In this document: positions 26,888 to 35,095 of the stretch, in pieces | Position numbering within the stretch: position 1 is the stretch's first letter | Layout: each line of letters starts with the position of its first letter | Source: Pseudomonas mucidolens | GTDB lineage: Bacteria > Pseudomonadota > Gammaproteobacteria > Pseudomonadales > Pseudomonadaceae | Direction of reading: 5' to 3' | Assembly: GCF_900106045.1 (NCBI RefSeq) | Contig: NZ_LT629802.1 | Span: 3,224,001 to 3,288,000 of the forward strand | Length of the DNA: 64,000 bases | Notes under the pieces: generated by a model | What the model was told of the DNA's origin: nothing | Databases searched by the model: none | What the model saw: only the letters and a program-made list of their open reading frames with translations | Translations under genes and position numbers: made by a program

Positions 26888-27873
26888 TGTTCGGGTTCTG
26901 GAAAACCTGGAAAGCCCTGCAGGCACGCGGAATCATGGGCATCAATCGGCGTAATGCCGACTACGCGCTCAAGTACAACAAGCGCAGCCTGTATCCGATT
27001 GTCGATGACAAGATCATCACCAAGGAACGGGCCATCGCCGCCGGCATCCATGTGCCGGAAATGTACGGAGTCATTTCCACCGAGAAGGAAATCGACAAGC
27101 TCGACGAGATCATCGGCGGACGCAGCGACTTCGTGATCAAGCCGGCCCAGGGCGCCGGTGGTGACGGCATCCTGGTGATTGCCGACCGTTTCGAAGGGCG
27201 CTATCGCACAGTCTCCGGCAAGATCATCAGCCACGAAGAAATCGAACATCAGATTTCCAGCATCCTCACCGGCCTGTATTCCCTGGGCGGCCACCGTGAC
27301 CGTGCACTGATCGAATACCGCGTGGTTCCCGACCAGATCTTCAAAAGCATCAGCTATGAAGGCGTGCCGGACATCCGCATCATCGTGCTGATGGGCTACC
27401 CGGTGATGGCTATGTTGCGTCTGCCTACCCGGCAGTCGGGCGGCAAGGCCAACCTGCACCAAGGCGCGATCGGCGTCGGTGTGGACCTGGCCACCGGCCT
27501 GACCTTGCGGGGCACCTGGCTGAACAACATCATCACCAAGCACCCGGACACCACCAACGCGGTCGATGGCGTGCAGTTGCCCAACTGGGACGGTTTCATG
27601 AAGCTCGCCGCCAGTTGCTATGAACTGTGCGGCCTGGGTTATATCGGCGTGGACATGGTGCTGGACCAGGAGAAAGGCCCGCTGATCCTGGAACTGAATG
27701 CCCGACCGGGGCTGAATATCCAGATCGCCAACGACTGTGGCCTGACCTTGCGTACCCACGCGGTGGAGGCGCGGCTGGAAGCGTTGAAGGCGGCCGGCGT
27801 GACCGAAACGGCAGACGAGCGCGTGAAGTTTACCCAAGAAATGTTTGGTCATATTCCTCCTGTGGAGGGTTGA
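26887..27873 (+). CDS. Alpha-L-glutamate-ligase-like ATP-grasp protein (RimK related)
   Basis: A 328-residue cytoplasmic ATP-grasp enzyme. The N-terminus is MFGFWKTWKALQARGIMGIN; the ATP loop region is SDFVIKPAQGAGGDGILVI (about 80-98); the metal and catalytic residues lie in GYIGVDMVLDQEKGPLILEL with the ELNARPGLNIQIAN end (about 255-285). RimK relatives form amide bonds between a carboxylate and an amino acid. In this operon it is likely to modify the substrate that the retropepsin-like protein and the 7TM protein handle. The substrate is not known. A palindromic hairpin (about 27883-27935, AAGCTACAAGC / GCTTGTAGC arms) follows the gene. Confidence 0.82.
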   Translation: MFGFWKTWKALQARGIMGINRRNADYALKYNKRSLYPIVDDKIITKERAIAAGIHVPEMYGVISTEKEIDKLDEIIGGRSDFVIKPAQGAGGDGILVIADRFEGRYRTVSGKIISHEEIEHQISSILTGLYSLGGHRDRALIEYRVVPDQIFKSISYEGVPDIRIIVLMGYPVMAMLRLPTRQSGGKANLHQGAIGVGVDLATGLTLRGTWLNNIITKHPDTTNAVDGVQLPNWDGFMKLAASCYELCGLGYIGVDMVLDQEKGPLILELNARPGLNIQIANDCGLTLRTHAVEARLEALKAAGVTETADERVKFTQEMFGHIPPVEG

Positions 27874-27975
27874 AGCGGCAAGCTACAAGCGGCAAACAAG
27901 GCCAACGTGCCTACGCTTGTAGCGTGTAGCTTGTATCTGCTCTAATCCCTCTCTTCGATGGCTGAACCGCCCCGC

Positions 27976-29319
27976 ATGTCGACCTGTTCCGTTCACCCGC
28001 TGCCCTACCGGGCAGACCCGGCCGAATACTTCACGGCCATTCGCCATGCGCCCGGCGCGGTGCTGTTGGACAGCGGCCGACCCACTGCTGAGCGTGGCCG
28101 TTATGACGTGCTCAGCGCCTGGCCGGAGGCAACGCTGACAGTGTGGCCGGGTGAAAGCGGCAGCGATTTTCTGCAACGGTTGCGGGAGAACCTCGCACGA
28201 CTCGGTGAAGCCGTGCTGCCGGCACCTTATGAACTGCCATTTGCCGGTGGCCTGATCGGTTACCTGAGCTACGATTTCGGCCGGCACCTGGAACAACTGC
28301 CGCAGCAGGCGGTGGACGACCTGCGTCTGCCCGACGCGCGTTTTGGCCTGTACGCCTGGGCGTTGATCAGCGATCACCACACCCGGACCAGCCAACTGGT
28401 GTTTCATCCGAAACTGCCGGAAAGCGAACGGCAACGCCTGATGACGCTGTTCAACCAGCCGAGGCCAAGTCTGCCCGCCCACTTCACACTGCACAGCCGT
28501 ATGCACCCGGACCTGAGCGTCGAAGCCTATGAGCAGGCCATTGCGCGTATTCAGGACTACATCCAGGCGGGTGACTGCTATCAAGTCAACTTCGCCCAAC
28601 GCTTTCGCGCTGCGTGCAGTGGTGATCCATGGGCGGCTTATTGCGCCCTGCGTGCGGCCTGCCCGACACCCTTTTCCGGCTTCCAGAGCCTGCCGGACGA
28701 TGGCGCGGTGTTGAGCCTGTCGCCAGAACGTTTTGTCAAAATCAGCCAGCGTCAAGTGGAAACCCGACCGATCAAAGGCACCCGCCCCCGCGGACAGACC
28801 GCCGATGACGACGCCGCCAACGCCGCCGAACTCCTGGCCAGCCCCAAGGATCGCGCGGAAAACTTGATGATTGTCGACCTGCTGCGCAACGATCTCGGCC
28901 GCACTTGCCGCACCGGCTCGGTCAAGGTGCCGGAATTGTTCAGCCTCGAAAGCTATCCAAACGTGCACCATTTGGTCAGTAGTGTCACGGGTGAACTGGC
29001 GGACGACAAAGACGCGCTCGACCTGATCGCCGGCAGCTTCCCCGGCGGTTCGATCACCGGCGCCCCGAAAATTCGCGCCATGCAGATCATCGATGAACTG
29101 GAACCGACCCGGCGCGGCTTATATTGCGGCTCGTTGCTGTACCTCGACGTACGCGGCGAAATGGACAGCTCCATCGCCATTCGCAGTTTGCTGGTCAAGG
29201 ACGGGCAGATCAGTTGCTGGGGCGGCGGCGGGATCGTCGCTGATTCTGAATGGCACGCGGAGTACCAGGAGTCGCTGACCAAAGTGCGGGTGTTGCTACA
29301 GACGTTAGAAGGCCTGTAG
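27976..29319 (+). CDS. pabB: Aminodeoxychorismate synthase component I
   Basis: A 447-residue anthranilate-synthase-I family enzyme. The N-terminal part holds PYELPFAGGLIGYLSYDFGR; the chorismate-binding part has PIKGTRPRG (Lys of the catalytic motif), AENLMIVDLLRNDLGR, and FPGGSITGAPKIRAMQIIDE. PabB makes 4-amino-4-deoxychorismate for folate. The ATG at 27976 (MSTCSVHPL) is chosen as matching the Pseudomonas PabB start; another ATG lies six codons upstream. In P. aeruginosa it is directly followed by thrH; here a higBA pair is inserted between them. Confidence 0.92.
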   Translation: MSTCSVHPLPYRADPAEYFTAIRHAPGAVLLDSGRPTAERGRYDVLSAWPEATLTVWPGESGSDFLQRLRENLARLGEAVLPAPYELPFAGGLIGYLSYDFGRHLEQLPQQAVDDLRLPDARFGLYAWALISDHHTRTSQLVFHPKLPESERQRLMTLFNQPRPSLPAHFTLHSRMHPDLSVEAYEQAIARIQDYIQAGDCYQVNFAQRFRAACSGDPWAAYCALRAACPTPFSGFQSLPDDGAVLSLSPERFVKISQRQVETRPIKGTRPRGQTADDDAANAAELLASPKDRAENLMIVDLLRNDLGRTCRTGSVKVPELFSLESYPNVHHLVSSVTGELADDKDALDLIAGSFPGGSITGAPKIRAMQIIDELEPTRRGLYCGSLLYLDVRGEMDSSIAIRSLLVKDGQISCWGGGGIVADSEWHAEYQESLTKVRVLLQTLEGL

Positions 29320-29563
29320 GACCAGGCGTCAACAGCGTATTCGCCTCGCTGAAAAGCCCTGAATCAGAACGTGGGTGGACTCTGTACGAGCTGGCGGATA
29401 GCGTCCAGTTCCACTATTGCGCCCAGCTGTTTGTGAGGAATCACATGGAGCGACCGCTTGCTGTTCTGCCCGTTTTATCACCCGTGTCATGCGCGCCGGG
29501 TTCTTTAGCAATCGCCTACATGATGTTTCCGAGATTGCATTCTTTGACGGCCCGGCCTAGCAT

Positions 29564-29578
29564 CTCCCAAATTGGGAG
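29564..29578. promoter_or_regulatory. Palindromic operator over the higB ribosome binding site
   Basis: CTCCCAA-A-TTGGGAG is a perfect 7+1+7 inverted repeat ending nine bases before the higB ATG. It overlaps the GGGAGG ribosome binding site. This is the usual place for autorepression by a toxin-antitoxin complex and could also fold in mRNA to hide the binding site. Confidence 0.6.
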
Positions 29579-29587
29579 GTTGTCACG

Positions 29588-29890
29588 ATGCGCGTAATCG
29601 CACGGGCCACCTTACGGGTGCTCTGGGAAAGTCACCCGGCCTATGCCAACGCTGAAATACCGTTGATTGAATGGTATCGCCACATGCAGAAAACTTGTTA
29701 TCTCACGCCCCAGGAGCTCAAGACCGAGCTACGAACGGCCAGCATCCTTAAAGGCGGGAGAGTGGTATTCAACGTGGGCGGTAATAAATATCGGGTGATC
29801 ATGGCAATCGATTACCCAAGACAATTGGGCTTCATTCGATTCGTGGGAACTCACGCCCAGTACGATCAGATCAACGCGGAGACCGTGTGA
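29588..29890 (+). CDS. higB: HigB-type mRNA interferase toxin
   Basis: This 100-residue basic protein of the HigB/RelE superfamily (PF09907 type) starts MRVIARATLRVLWESHPAYA. It contains LTPQELKTELRTASILKGGRVVFNVGG (in part: ASILKGGRVVFNVGG) and ends with FIRFVGTHAQYDQINAETV. It probably cleaves mRNA at the ribosome. The antitoxin gene follows with a one-base overlap (TGATG), and toxin-before-antitoxin order is the hallmark of higBA. The pair sits between pabB and thrH, which are neighbours in P. aeruginosa, so it is an insertion in a core region. Confidence 0.88.
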   Translation: MRVIARATLRVLWESHPAYANAEIPLIEWYRHMQKTCYLTPQELKTELRTASILKGGRVVFNVGGNKYRVIMAIDYPRQLGFIRFVGTHAQYDQINAETV

Positions 29891-30246
29891 TGGACATTAA
29901 ACCCATTCGTACCCCTGAGGATCTGGCCGCTACGCTTGCGCGCGTGGAGCAGCTCTGGGGCGCACCCATTGGTTCTATAGAGGGCGATGAGCTGGAAATC
30001 CTCGCCCTCTTGATTGAGAAGTACGAAGAACAGCACTTCCCGATGCCACCTTCCGATCCGGTTGAGGCAATCAGGTTTCGCATGGAACAGCTGGGTTTGA
30101 CTGCACGGGATCTGGAGCCGTTTATCGGTACCAGCGGGCGGGTTTCAGAGGTGCTGAACCACAAGCGCAAGCTGAGCCTGCCAATGATCAAGCGGTTGCA
30201 TGAAGGTTTACGCATTCCTTACGAGCGATTGCTTGCGGACGTTTAA
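29890..30246 (+). CDS. higA: HigA-type antitoxin with helix-turn-helix
   Basis: A 118-residue protein. The acidic N-terminal half (DLAATLARVEQLWGAPIGSI, EEQHFPMPPSDPVEAIRFRM) is the toxin-binding part. The C-terminal XRE helix-turn-helix reads LTARDLEPFIGTSGRVSEVL followed by NHKRKLSLPMIKRLHEGL. It binds HigB and represses the operon, most likely through the palindrome at 29564-29578. The ATG at 29890 overlaps the toxin stop; a GTG one codon upstream is in frame but less likely. Confidence 0.88.
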   Translation: MDIKPIRTPEDLAATLARVEQLWGAPIGSIEGDELEILALLIEKYEEQHFPMPPSDPVEAIRFRMEQLGLTARDLEPFIGTSGRVSEVLNHKRKLSLPMIKRLHEGLRIPYERLLADV

Positions 30247-30300
30247 CACAACTGTGTGACGGCCAGCCCGCAAGGGAGCCGTCCTGGACCACACCGGTGA

Positions 30301-30918
30301 TTACAGACTCAACGACCGGTTCGACGCCTTGATGAATTCCTGCTTCAACGCCTCAAAGGTATGCACCGCCGGGAATTGTGGAAACTCGCGAATCACGTTT
30401 TCCGGAGCATGGAACAAAATCCCTCGGTCCGCTTCACCCAGCATGGTGGTGTCGTTGTAGGAATCGCCGGCGGCAATCACGCGGTAGTACAGGCTCTTGA
30501 AGGCCAACACGGACTGGCGCTTGGGGTCTTTCTGGCGCAACTGATAGCTCACCACCCGGTCGCTCTCGTCGGTAATCAAGCGATGGCACAGCAAGGTCGG
30601 GAAACCCAGCTGACGCATCAATGGCTGGGAGAACTCATAGAAGGTGTCCGACAGAATCACCACCTGGAAGCGCTCGCGCAGCCAGTTGACGAACTCGACA
30701 GCGCCGTCCAGCGGCGTCAGGGTGGAAATCACTTCCTGGATATCCGCGAGCTTGAGGCCGTGCTCGTCGAGAATCCGCAGACGTTGTTGCATCAGCACGT
30801 CGTAGTCGGGAATGTCCCGGGTGGTGGCCCGCAGGGATTCAATCCCGGTTTTTTCGGCAAAGGCGATCCAGATTTCCGGAACCAGCACTCCTTCCAGGTC
30901 GAGACAGGCAATTTCCAC
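30301..30918 (-). CDS. thrH: Bifunctional phosphoserine phosphatase / homoserine phosphotransferase ThrH
   Basis: A 205-residue HAD-superfamily enzyme whose motif I reads CLDLEGVLVPE (D7, E9). This DLEG form is typical of ThrH. Motif II Ser/Thr is in VILSDTFYEF and motif III/IV in AAGDSYNDTTMLGEAD. It dephosphorylates phosphoserine and can pass the phosphate to homoserine. Its conserved neighbours in Pseudomonas are pabB and cysH, as seen here apart from the inserted higBA. Confidence 0.93.
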   Translation of the reverse strand: MEIACLDLEGVLVPEIWIAFAEKTGIESLRATTRDIPDYDVLMQQRLRILDEHGLKLADIQEVISTLTPLDGAVEFVNWLRERFQVVILSDTFYEFSQPLMRQLGFPTLLCHRLITDESDRVVSYQLRQKDPKRQSVLAFKSLYYRVIAAGDSYNDTTMLGEADRGILFHAPENVIREFPQFPAVHTFEALKQEFIKASNRSLSL

Positions 30919-31071
30919 AAGACACTCCTATTCGTATTATTCAAGTTGAGCGAGCCAAAGGACTGCCGAACTCTAGCGATTCACGCCGCCCGCCGCAACG
31001 CAGAGCGGATTTTGTTACCATCGCTCTCCTATAGAGCGCTCAGCGCCACTGACCTGTAGGAAACCGTCCTG

Positions 31072-31806
31072 ATGAACCAAGCCTTTGACGTCGTCGAACT
31101 CGCCACGAGCTATGCCAACAAGTCCGCCCAGGACATTCTCAAACTGGCGTTCAGCCAGTTCGGCGATGATCTATGGATCTCATTCAGCGGTGCCGAGGAC
31201 GTGGTGTTGGTGGACATGGCCTGGAAGCTGAACAAAAACGTCAAGGTGTTCAGCCTCGACACCGGCCGCCTGCACCCGGAAACCTACCGGTTCATCGAGC
31301 AAGTGCGCGATTTCTACAAGATCGATATCGAGTTGATCTCGCCGGACCAGAGCAAACTGGAACCCTTCGTCAAGGAAAAAGGCCTGTTCAGTTTCTACAA
31401 GGACGGCCACGGCGAATGCTGCGGCCTGCGCAAGATCGAACCGCTGCGGCGCAAACTGTCAGGCGTCAGCGCCTGGGCCACCGGCCAACGTCGCGACCAG
31501 AGCCCAGGTACCCGCAGCCAGGTAGCCGCACTGGAAATCGATACGGCATTCTCGACTCCGGAACGCACCTTGTACAAGTTCAACCCGCTGTCGCAAATGA
31601 CCAGCGAAGAAATCTGGGGCTACATCCGCATGCTGGAGTTGCCGTACAACAGCCTGCATGAACGTGGATTTATCAGCATCGGCTGCGAACCGTGCACCCG
31701 TCCTGTCTTGCCCAACCAGCATGAGCGTGAAGGTCGTTGGTGGTGGGAAGAGGCAACCCAGAAAGAGTGTGGGTTGCATGCGGGGAACATCATCAGCAAA
31801 GCTTGA
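31072..31806 (+). CDS. cysH: Assimilatory adenylylsulfate (APS) reductase
   Basis: This 244-residue protein of the PAPS-reductase fold has [14 protein letters not shown] as its P-loop-like motif (near 38-51). It has the four iron-sulfur cysteines of the APS type, C116-C117 (GECCGLRK) and C205/C208 (GCEPCTRP), plus the C-terminal catalytic Cys in KECGLHAGN (C233). It reduces APS to sulfite with thioredoxin. The paired cysteines distinguish it from enterobacterial PAPS reductase. Confidence 0.95.
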   Translation: MNQAFDVVELATSYANKSAQDILKLAFSQFGDDLWISFSGAEDVVLVDMAWKLNKNVKVFSLDTGRLHPETYRFIEQVRDFYKIDIELISPDQSKLEPFVKEKGLFSFYKDGHGECCGLRKIEPLRRKLSGVSAWATGQRRDQSPGTRSQVAALEIDTAFSTPERTLYKFNPLSQMTSEEIWGYIRMLELPYNSLHERGFISIGCEPCTRPVLPNQHEREGRWWWEEATQKECGLHAGNIISKA

Positions 31807-31827
31807 GATTCGAGTTGGCATAAAACG

Positions 31828-31853
31828 TGGGAGCAGATTGCTCCCATTTTTTT
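31828..31853 (+). terminator. Rho-independent terminator of cysH
   Basis: TGGGAGCA (31828-31835) pairs with TGCTCCCA (31839-31846) around a GAT loop and is followed by seven T residues, 22 bp after the cysH stop. Confidence 0.9.
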
Positions 31854-31859
31854 GCCTCG

Positions 31860-32226
31860 GTGAAAAACGTGTACACATAAATGTCACCAACAGTGCCATT
31901 TTTGTGTGCAATTATAAAAATTATGCACCGAAAAGTTACACCTTCTCAGTCCTAACTTCCCACAACAACACCAGCCAACTTCTTACAGAAAAATAAATAC
32001 CTGTTCAAACGGTCAACTTATAATTATTTAAATTCAGCTAGTTATTATCATCACCTACAAAAACGAAATTAGCCGTGCTTTTGATAGACAAAAACATGGC
32101 ACACATGTGGCTTAAGGAGTTCAAGTCTTTGTATACAATTTTACAAACAACCTACATACACTTTGCATCTGCACGCTGACCGCGCCTGACCCGCGCATTC
32201 GCCGCAGATGCCAGGAGCCTGCCGGA
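31860..32226 (+). promoter_or_regulatory. AT-rich promoter region of the NCS1 operon, with TTGTATACAA palindrome
   Basis: This 370-bp gap is clearly richer in A and T than its neighbours and holds no convincing gene. At 32129-32138 it contains the perfect 10-bp palindrome TTGTATACAA, the kind of site bound by FCD-type GntR regulators (often with ligands from nucleobase or amino-acid breakdown). The palindrome lies 89 bp before the permease start. No regulator gene is adjacent. Confidence 0.45.
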
Positions 32227-33753
32227 ATGCGTACAAGCCTCTCGAACAATATCGCACTGGATCCGCCCTCCTTCTCCTCGTTCGCGGACGCCAGTCCCGG
32301 TCCGTTGGTGCTCAGTCCACGTCTGCACAACAAGGACCTGGCGCCCACCAAAGTAGAAGGCCGCCGCTGGGGGCGTTACAGCATCTTTGCCTTGTGGACC
32401 AACGACGTACACAACATCGCCAACTATTCCTTCGCCATCGGGTTGTACGCCATGGGACTGGGCGGCTGGCAAATCCTGCTGTCCCTGGGGATCGGCGCGG
32501 CGCTGGTTTATTTCTTCATGAACTTGTCAGGGTATATGGGGCAGAAAACCGGGGTACCGTTTCCGGTGATCAGCCGGATAAGTTTCGGTATTCATGGCGC
32601 GCAGATTCCGGCGCTGATTCGGGCAGTGATCGCCATTGCCTGGTTCGGAATTCAGACCTACCTAGCGTCGGTCGTATTCCGCGTCTTATTGACGGCGATT
32701 CATCCAGGATTTGCCGACTATGACCACAACTCGATCCTCGGCCTGTCAACCCTGGGCTGGGCGTGTTTTGTAATGATCTGGTTTGTGCAACTGGTGATTC
32801 TGGCGTACGGCATGGAGATGGTGCGGCGTTATGAAGGCTTCGCCGGCCCGGTAATTCTGTTGACGGTCGCGGCACTGGCCGGCTGGATGTACTTCCAGGC
32901 CAGCGGCAACATCGCCTGGTCGACCCGTGAACCGCTGAGCGGTGGCGAGATGTGGCGCAATATCTTTGCCGGTGGCGCGCTATGGCTGGCCATCTACGGC
33001 ACGCTGATCCTCAACTTTTGCGACTTCGCCCGCTCTTCACCGTGCCGCAAAACCATCAAGGTCGGTAACTTCTGGGGCCTGCCGGTGAATATCCTGGTGT
33101 TCGCCATCATTACCGTATTGCTGTGCGGCGGACAGTTCCAGCTCAATGGCCAGGTGATCGAGAGCCCCACCGAAATCATCGCGGCCATCCCCAATACGTT
33201 CTTCCTGGTGCTGGGCTGCCTGGCCTTTCTGATCGTCACCGTGGCCGTGAACATCATGGCCAATTTCGTCGCCCCGGCCTTTGTGCTGAGCAACCTGGCG
33301 CCCAAGTACCTGAACTTCCGCCGCGCAGGGTTGATCAGCGCATTTGTCGCGGTGCTGATCCTGCCTTGGAACCTCTACAACAGTCCGTTGGTGATCGTGT
33401 ATTTCCTCTCCGGCCTGGGCGCGCTGCTGGGTCCACTGTATGGCGTGATCATGGTCGACTACTGGCTGATCCGTAAGAGTCAGGTGGATGTGCCGCAGCT
33501 GTATAGCGAAGATGCCAACGGCGTTTATTACTACAGCCGCGGGGTCAATTTGCGGGCAGTGGCGGCGTTTGTGCCTGCAGCGGTGATCGCCATTCTCCTG
33601 GCTTTGCTCCCTGGGTTTTCCAGTGTCTCACCGTTTTCCTGGCTGTTTGGAGCCAGCATCGCGGGGCTGCTGTACCTGATTATCGCCAAGCGCCAGCCGC
33701 ACTACGCCGACGTCAGCGGCGAGAGCATCGCGGTTGATAACGTCAGCCATTAA
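32227..33753 (+). CDS. NCS1-family permease (nucleobase/hydantoin/allantoin type)
   Basis: This 508-residue membrane protein with about twelve helices has NCS1 landmarks: an N-terminal cytoplasmic LAPTKVEGRRWGRYSIFALW, then TNDVHNIANYSFAIGLYAMG in helix 1, GVPFPVISRISFG after helix 2, and GALLGPLYGVIMVDYWLIRK near residue 400. The family takes up cytosine, allantoin, uracil or hydantoins with cations. The downstream gene encodes a hydantoin-racemase-like protein 24 bp away, so a cyclic ureide is the most likely substrate. Confidence 0.87.
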   Translation: MRTSLSNNIALDPPSFSSFADASPGPLVLSPRLHNKDLAPTKVEGRRWGRYSIFALWTNDVHNIANYSFAIGLYAMGLGGWQILLSLGIGAALVYFFMNLSGYMGQKTGVPFPVISRISFGIHGAQIPALIRAVIAIAWFGIQTYLASVVFRVLLTAIHPGFADYDHNSILGLSTLGWACFVMIWFVQLVILAYGMEMVRRYEGFAGPVILLTVAALAGWMYFQASGNIAWSTREPLSGGEMWRNIFAGGALWLAIYGTLILNFCDFARSSPCRKTIKVGNFWGLPVNILVFAIITVLLCGGQFQLNGQVIESPTEIIAAIPNTFFLVLGCLAFLIVTVAVNIMANFVAPAFVLSNLAPKYLNFRRAGLISAFVAVLILPWNLYNSPLVIVYFLSGLGALLGPLYGVIMVDYWLIRKSQVDVPQLYSEDANGVYYYSRGVNLRAVAAFVPAAVIAILLALLPGFSSVSPFSWLFGASIAGLLYLIIAKRQPHYADVSGESIAVDNVSH

Positions 33754-33777
33754 TTCCGACTGTATTAAGGACTCCTC

Positions 33778-34506
33778 ATGCGCATCCTTGTCGTCAACGT
33801 CAATACCACTGAATCCATCACCCAAGCCATTGCCCAGCAGGCCCGCAGTGTCGCTGCAGCAGGCACCGAAATCGTCGGGCTGACCCCGTTCTTCGGCGCC
33901 GAATCGGTGGAAGGTAATTTCGAAAGTTATCTTGCGGCCATTGCGGTGATGGACCGGGTCATGGCTTACGAGCAACCGTTCGATGCGGTAATCCAGGCCG
34001 GTTATGGCGAACACGGTCGCGAAGGCCTGCAGGAGTTGCTGAACGTTCCGGTGGTGGACATCACTGATGCCGCCGCCAGCACCGCGATGTTTCTCGGCCA
34101 CGCTTATTCGGTGGTCACTACCCTGGACCGCACCGTGCCGCTGATCGAGGATCGACTCAAGCTGTCCGGGCTGTATGCGCGTTGCGCCTCGGTGCGGGCC
34201 AGCGGCCTGGCGGTATTGGAACTGGAGGAAGATCCCAGGCGTGCCGTGGAAGCCATCGTGCGCCAGGCGGAACTCGCCGTGCGCGAAGACAAGGCCGAGG
34301 TGATTTGCCTGGGATGTGGTGGCATGGCCGGGCTTGACGAAGAGATTCGCCAACGTACCGGCGTGCCCGTGGTGGATGGCGTGACGGCGGCCGTGACCCT
34401 TGCCGAATCATTGGTGCGACTGGGCCTGTCGACCTCGAAAGTGAGAACCTATGCGACACCCCGGCCGAAGAAAGTGATCGGCTGGCCGGGCAAGTTCGGA
34501 CGCTGA
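33778..34506 (+). CDS. Asp/Glu/hydantoin (allantoin) racemase family protein lacking the first cysteine
   Basis: A 242-residue two-lobe racemase-fold protein (MRILVVNVNTTESITQAIAQ). Two-cysteine members have a catalytic Cys in an A-C-F-G-D-P-G motif near residue 76; here the matching stretch is A74-G75-Y76-G77-E78-H79-G80, so the first Cys is Gly. The second, in ICLGCGGMAG (C180), is kept. It is co-transcribed with the NCS1 permease. The family assignment is firm, but with one Cys missing normal two-base racemisation is doubtful; it may be an isomerase, decarboxylase or lyase of the same fold. Confidence 0.8.
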   Translation: MRILVVNVNTTESITQAIAQQARSVAAAGTEIVGLTPFFGAESVEGNFESYLAAIAVMDRVMAYEQPFDAVIQAGYGEHGREGLQELLNVPVVDITDAAASTAMFLGHAYSVVTTLDRTVPLIEDRLKLSGLYARCASVRASGLAVLELEEDPRRAVEAIVRQAELAVREDKAEVICLGCGGMAGLDEEIRQRTGVPVVDGVTAAVTLAESLVRLGLSTSKVRTYATPRPKKVIGWPGKFGR

Positions 34507-34547
34507 ACGAGCGACACGGGAAGTCTCCCGCGTCGCATCGATGACAC

Positions 34548-35012
34548 TCAGTTCAAAACATCATTCAGCACTTCATAAATGATCCCGGTGGCAAGAGTCA
34601 CCAGGATCAGATCGGTACCCGCCTGCTGCCATTCGTAACCGTCGTAATGAGGCAAGCGCCCGAGCAAGCGCCCATCGAGCTTCTTGGCGATGCCAGGCGG
34701 CAGGGGTTTGCCACGGGCCAGGTTCTTCTGGATACCCGGCGGCAGGGACGAACCCCCACGCCAATAGTCACGATTATCACCGAGAATCACGCGGATCCCG
34801 CCGACATCAATCTGCGGCCCGCGGTAATGTGCCTCACCGCCCTGTTTACCGCCGCCCTGCCCTTGATTGCCCTGATTGCCGTGACCACCCTTGTTGCCGT
34901 GGAAACTGCCTTTGTCCTTGCCATTGCTGTTACCGGGATCGGCCAACAGCGCCGGAGAACCTGCGATCAACACCAGACTGGTAAACACTAATAATGCACG
35001 TGATTGGGTCAT
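34548..35012 (-). CDS. Secreted RcnB/CigR-like small protein
   Basis: A 154-residue exported protein starting MTQSRALLVFTSLVLIAGSP with signal cleavage after ALLA. A low-complexity Gly/Asn/Gln/Lys-rich stretch (about 25-65, GNKGGHGNQGNQGQGGGK) follows. Then comes a conserved LPPGIQKNLARGKPLPPGIAKKLDG repeat and a hydrophobic C-terminus (DLILVTLATGIIYEVL) that could anchor it. This is the build of RcnB/CigR-type periplasmic proteins. The ATG at 35012 has GAGAG upstream. The role is unknown; CigR in Salmonella is an anti-virulence regulator. Confidence 0.7.
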   Translation of the reverse strand: MTQSRALLVFTSLVLIAGSPALLADPGNSNGKDKGSFHGNKGGHGNQGNQGQGGGKQGGEAHYRGPQIDVGGIRVILGDNRDYWRGGSSLPPGIQKNLARGKPLPPGIAKKLDGRLLGRLPHYDGYEWQQAGTDLILVTLATGIIYEVLNDVLN

Positions 35013-35095
35013 GATTCGTCTCTCAAGTCGCAAGCCCCATCGGCCTATATCAGCTTAGAACGCAAGTGAGCGAGAGGTTCAGGCAATGACAGCAT

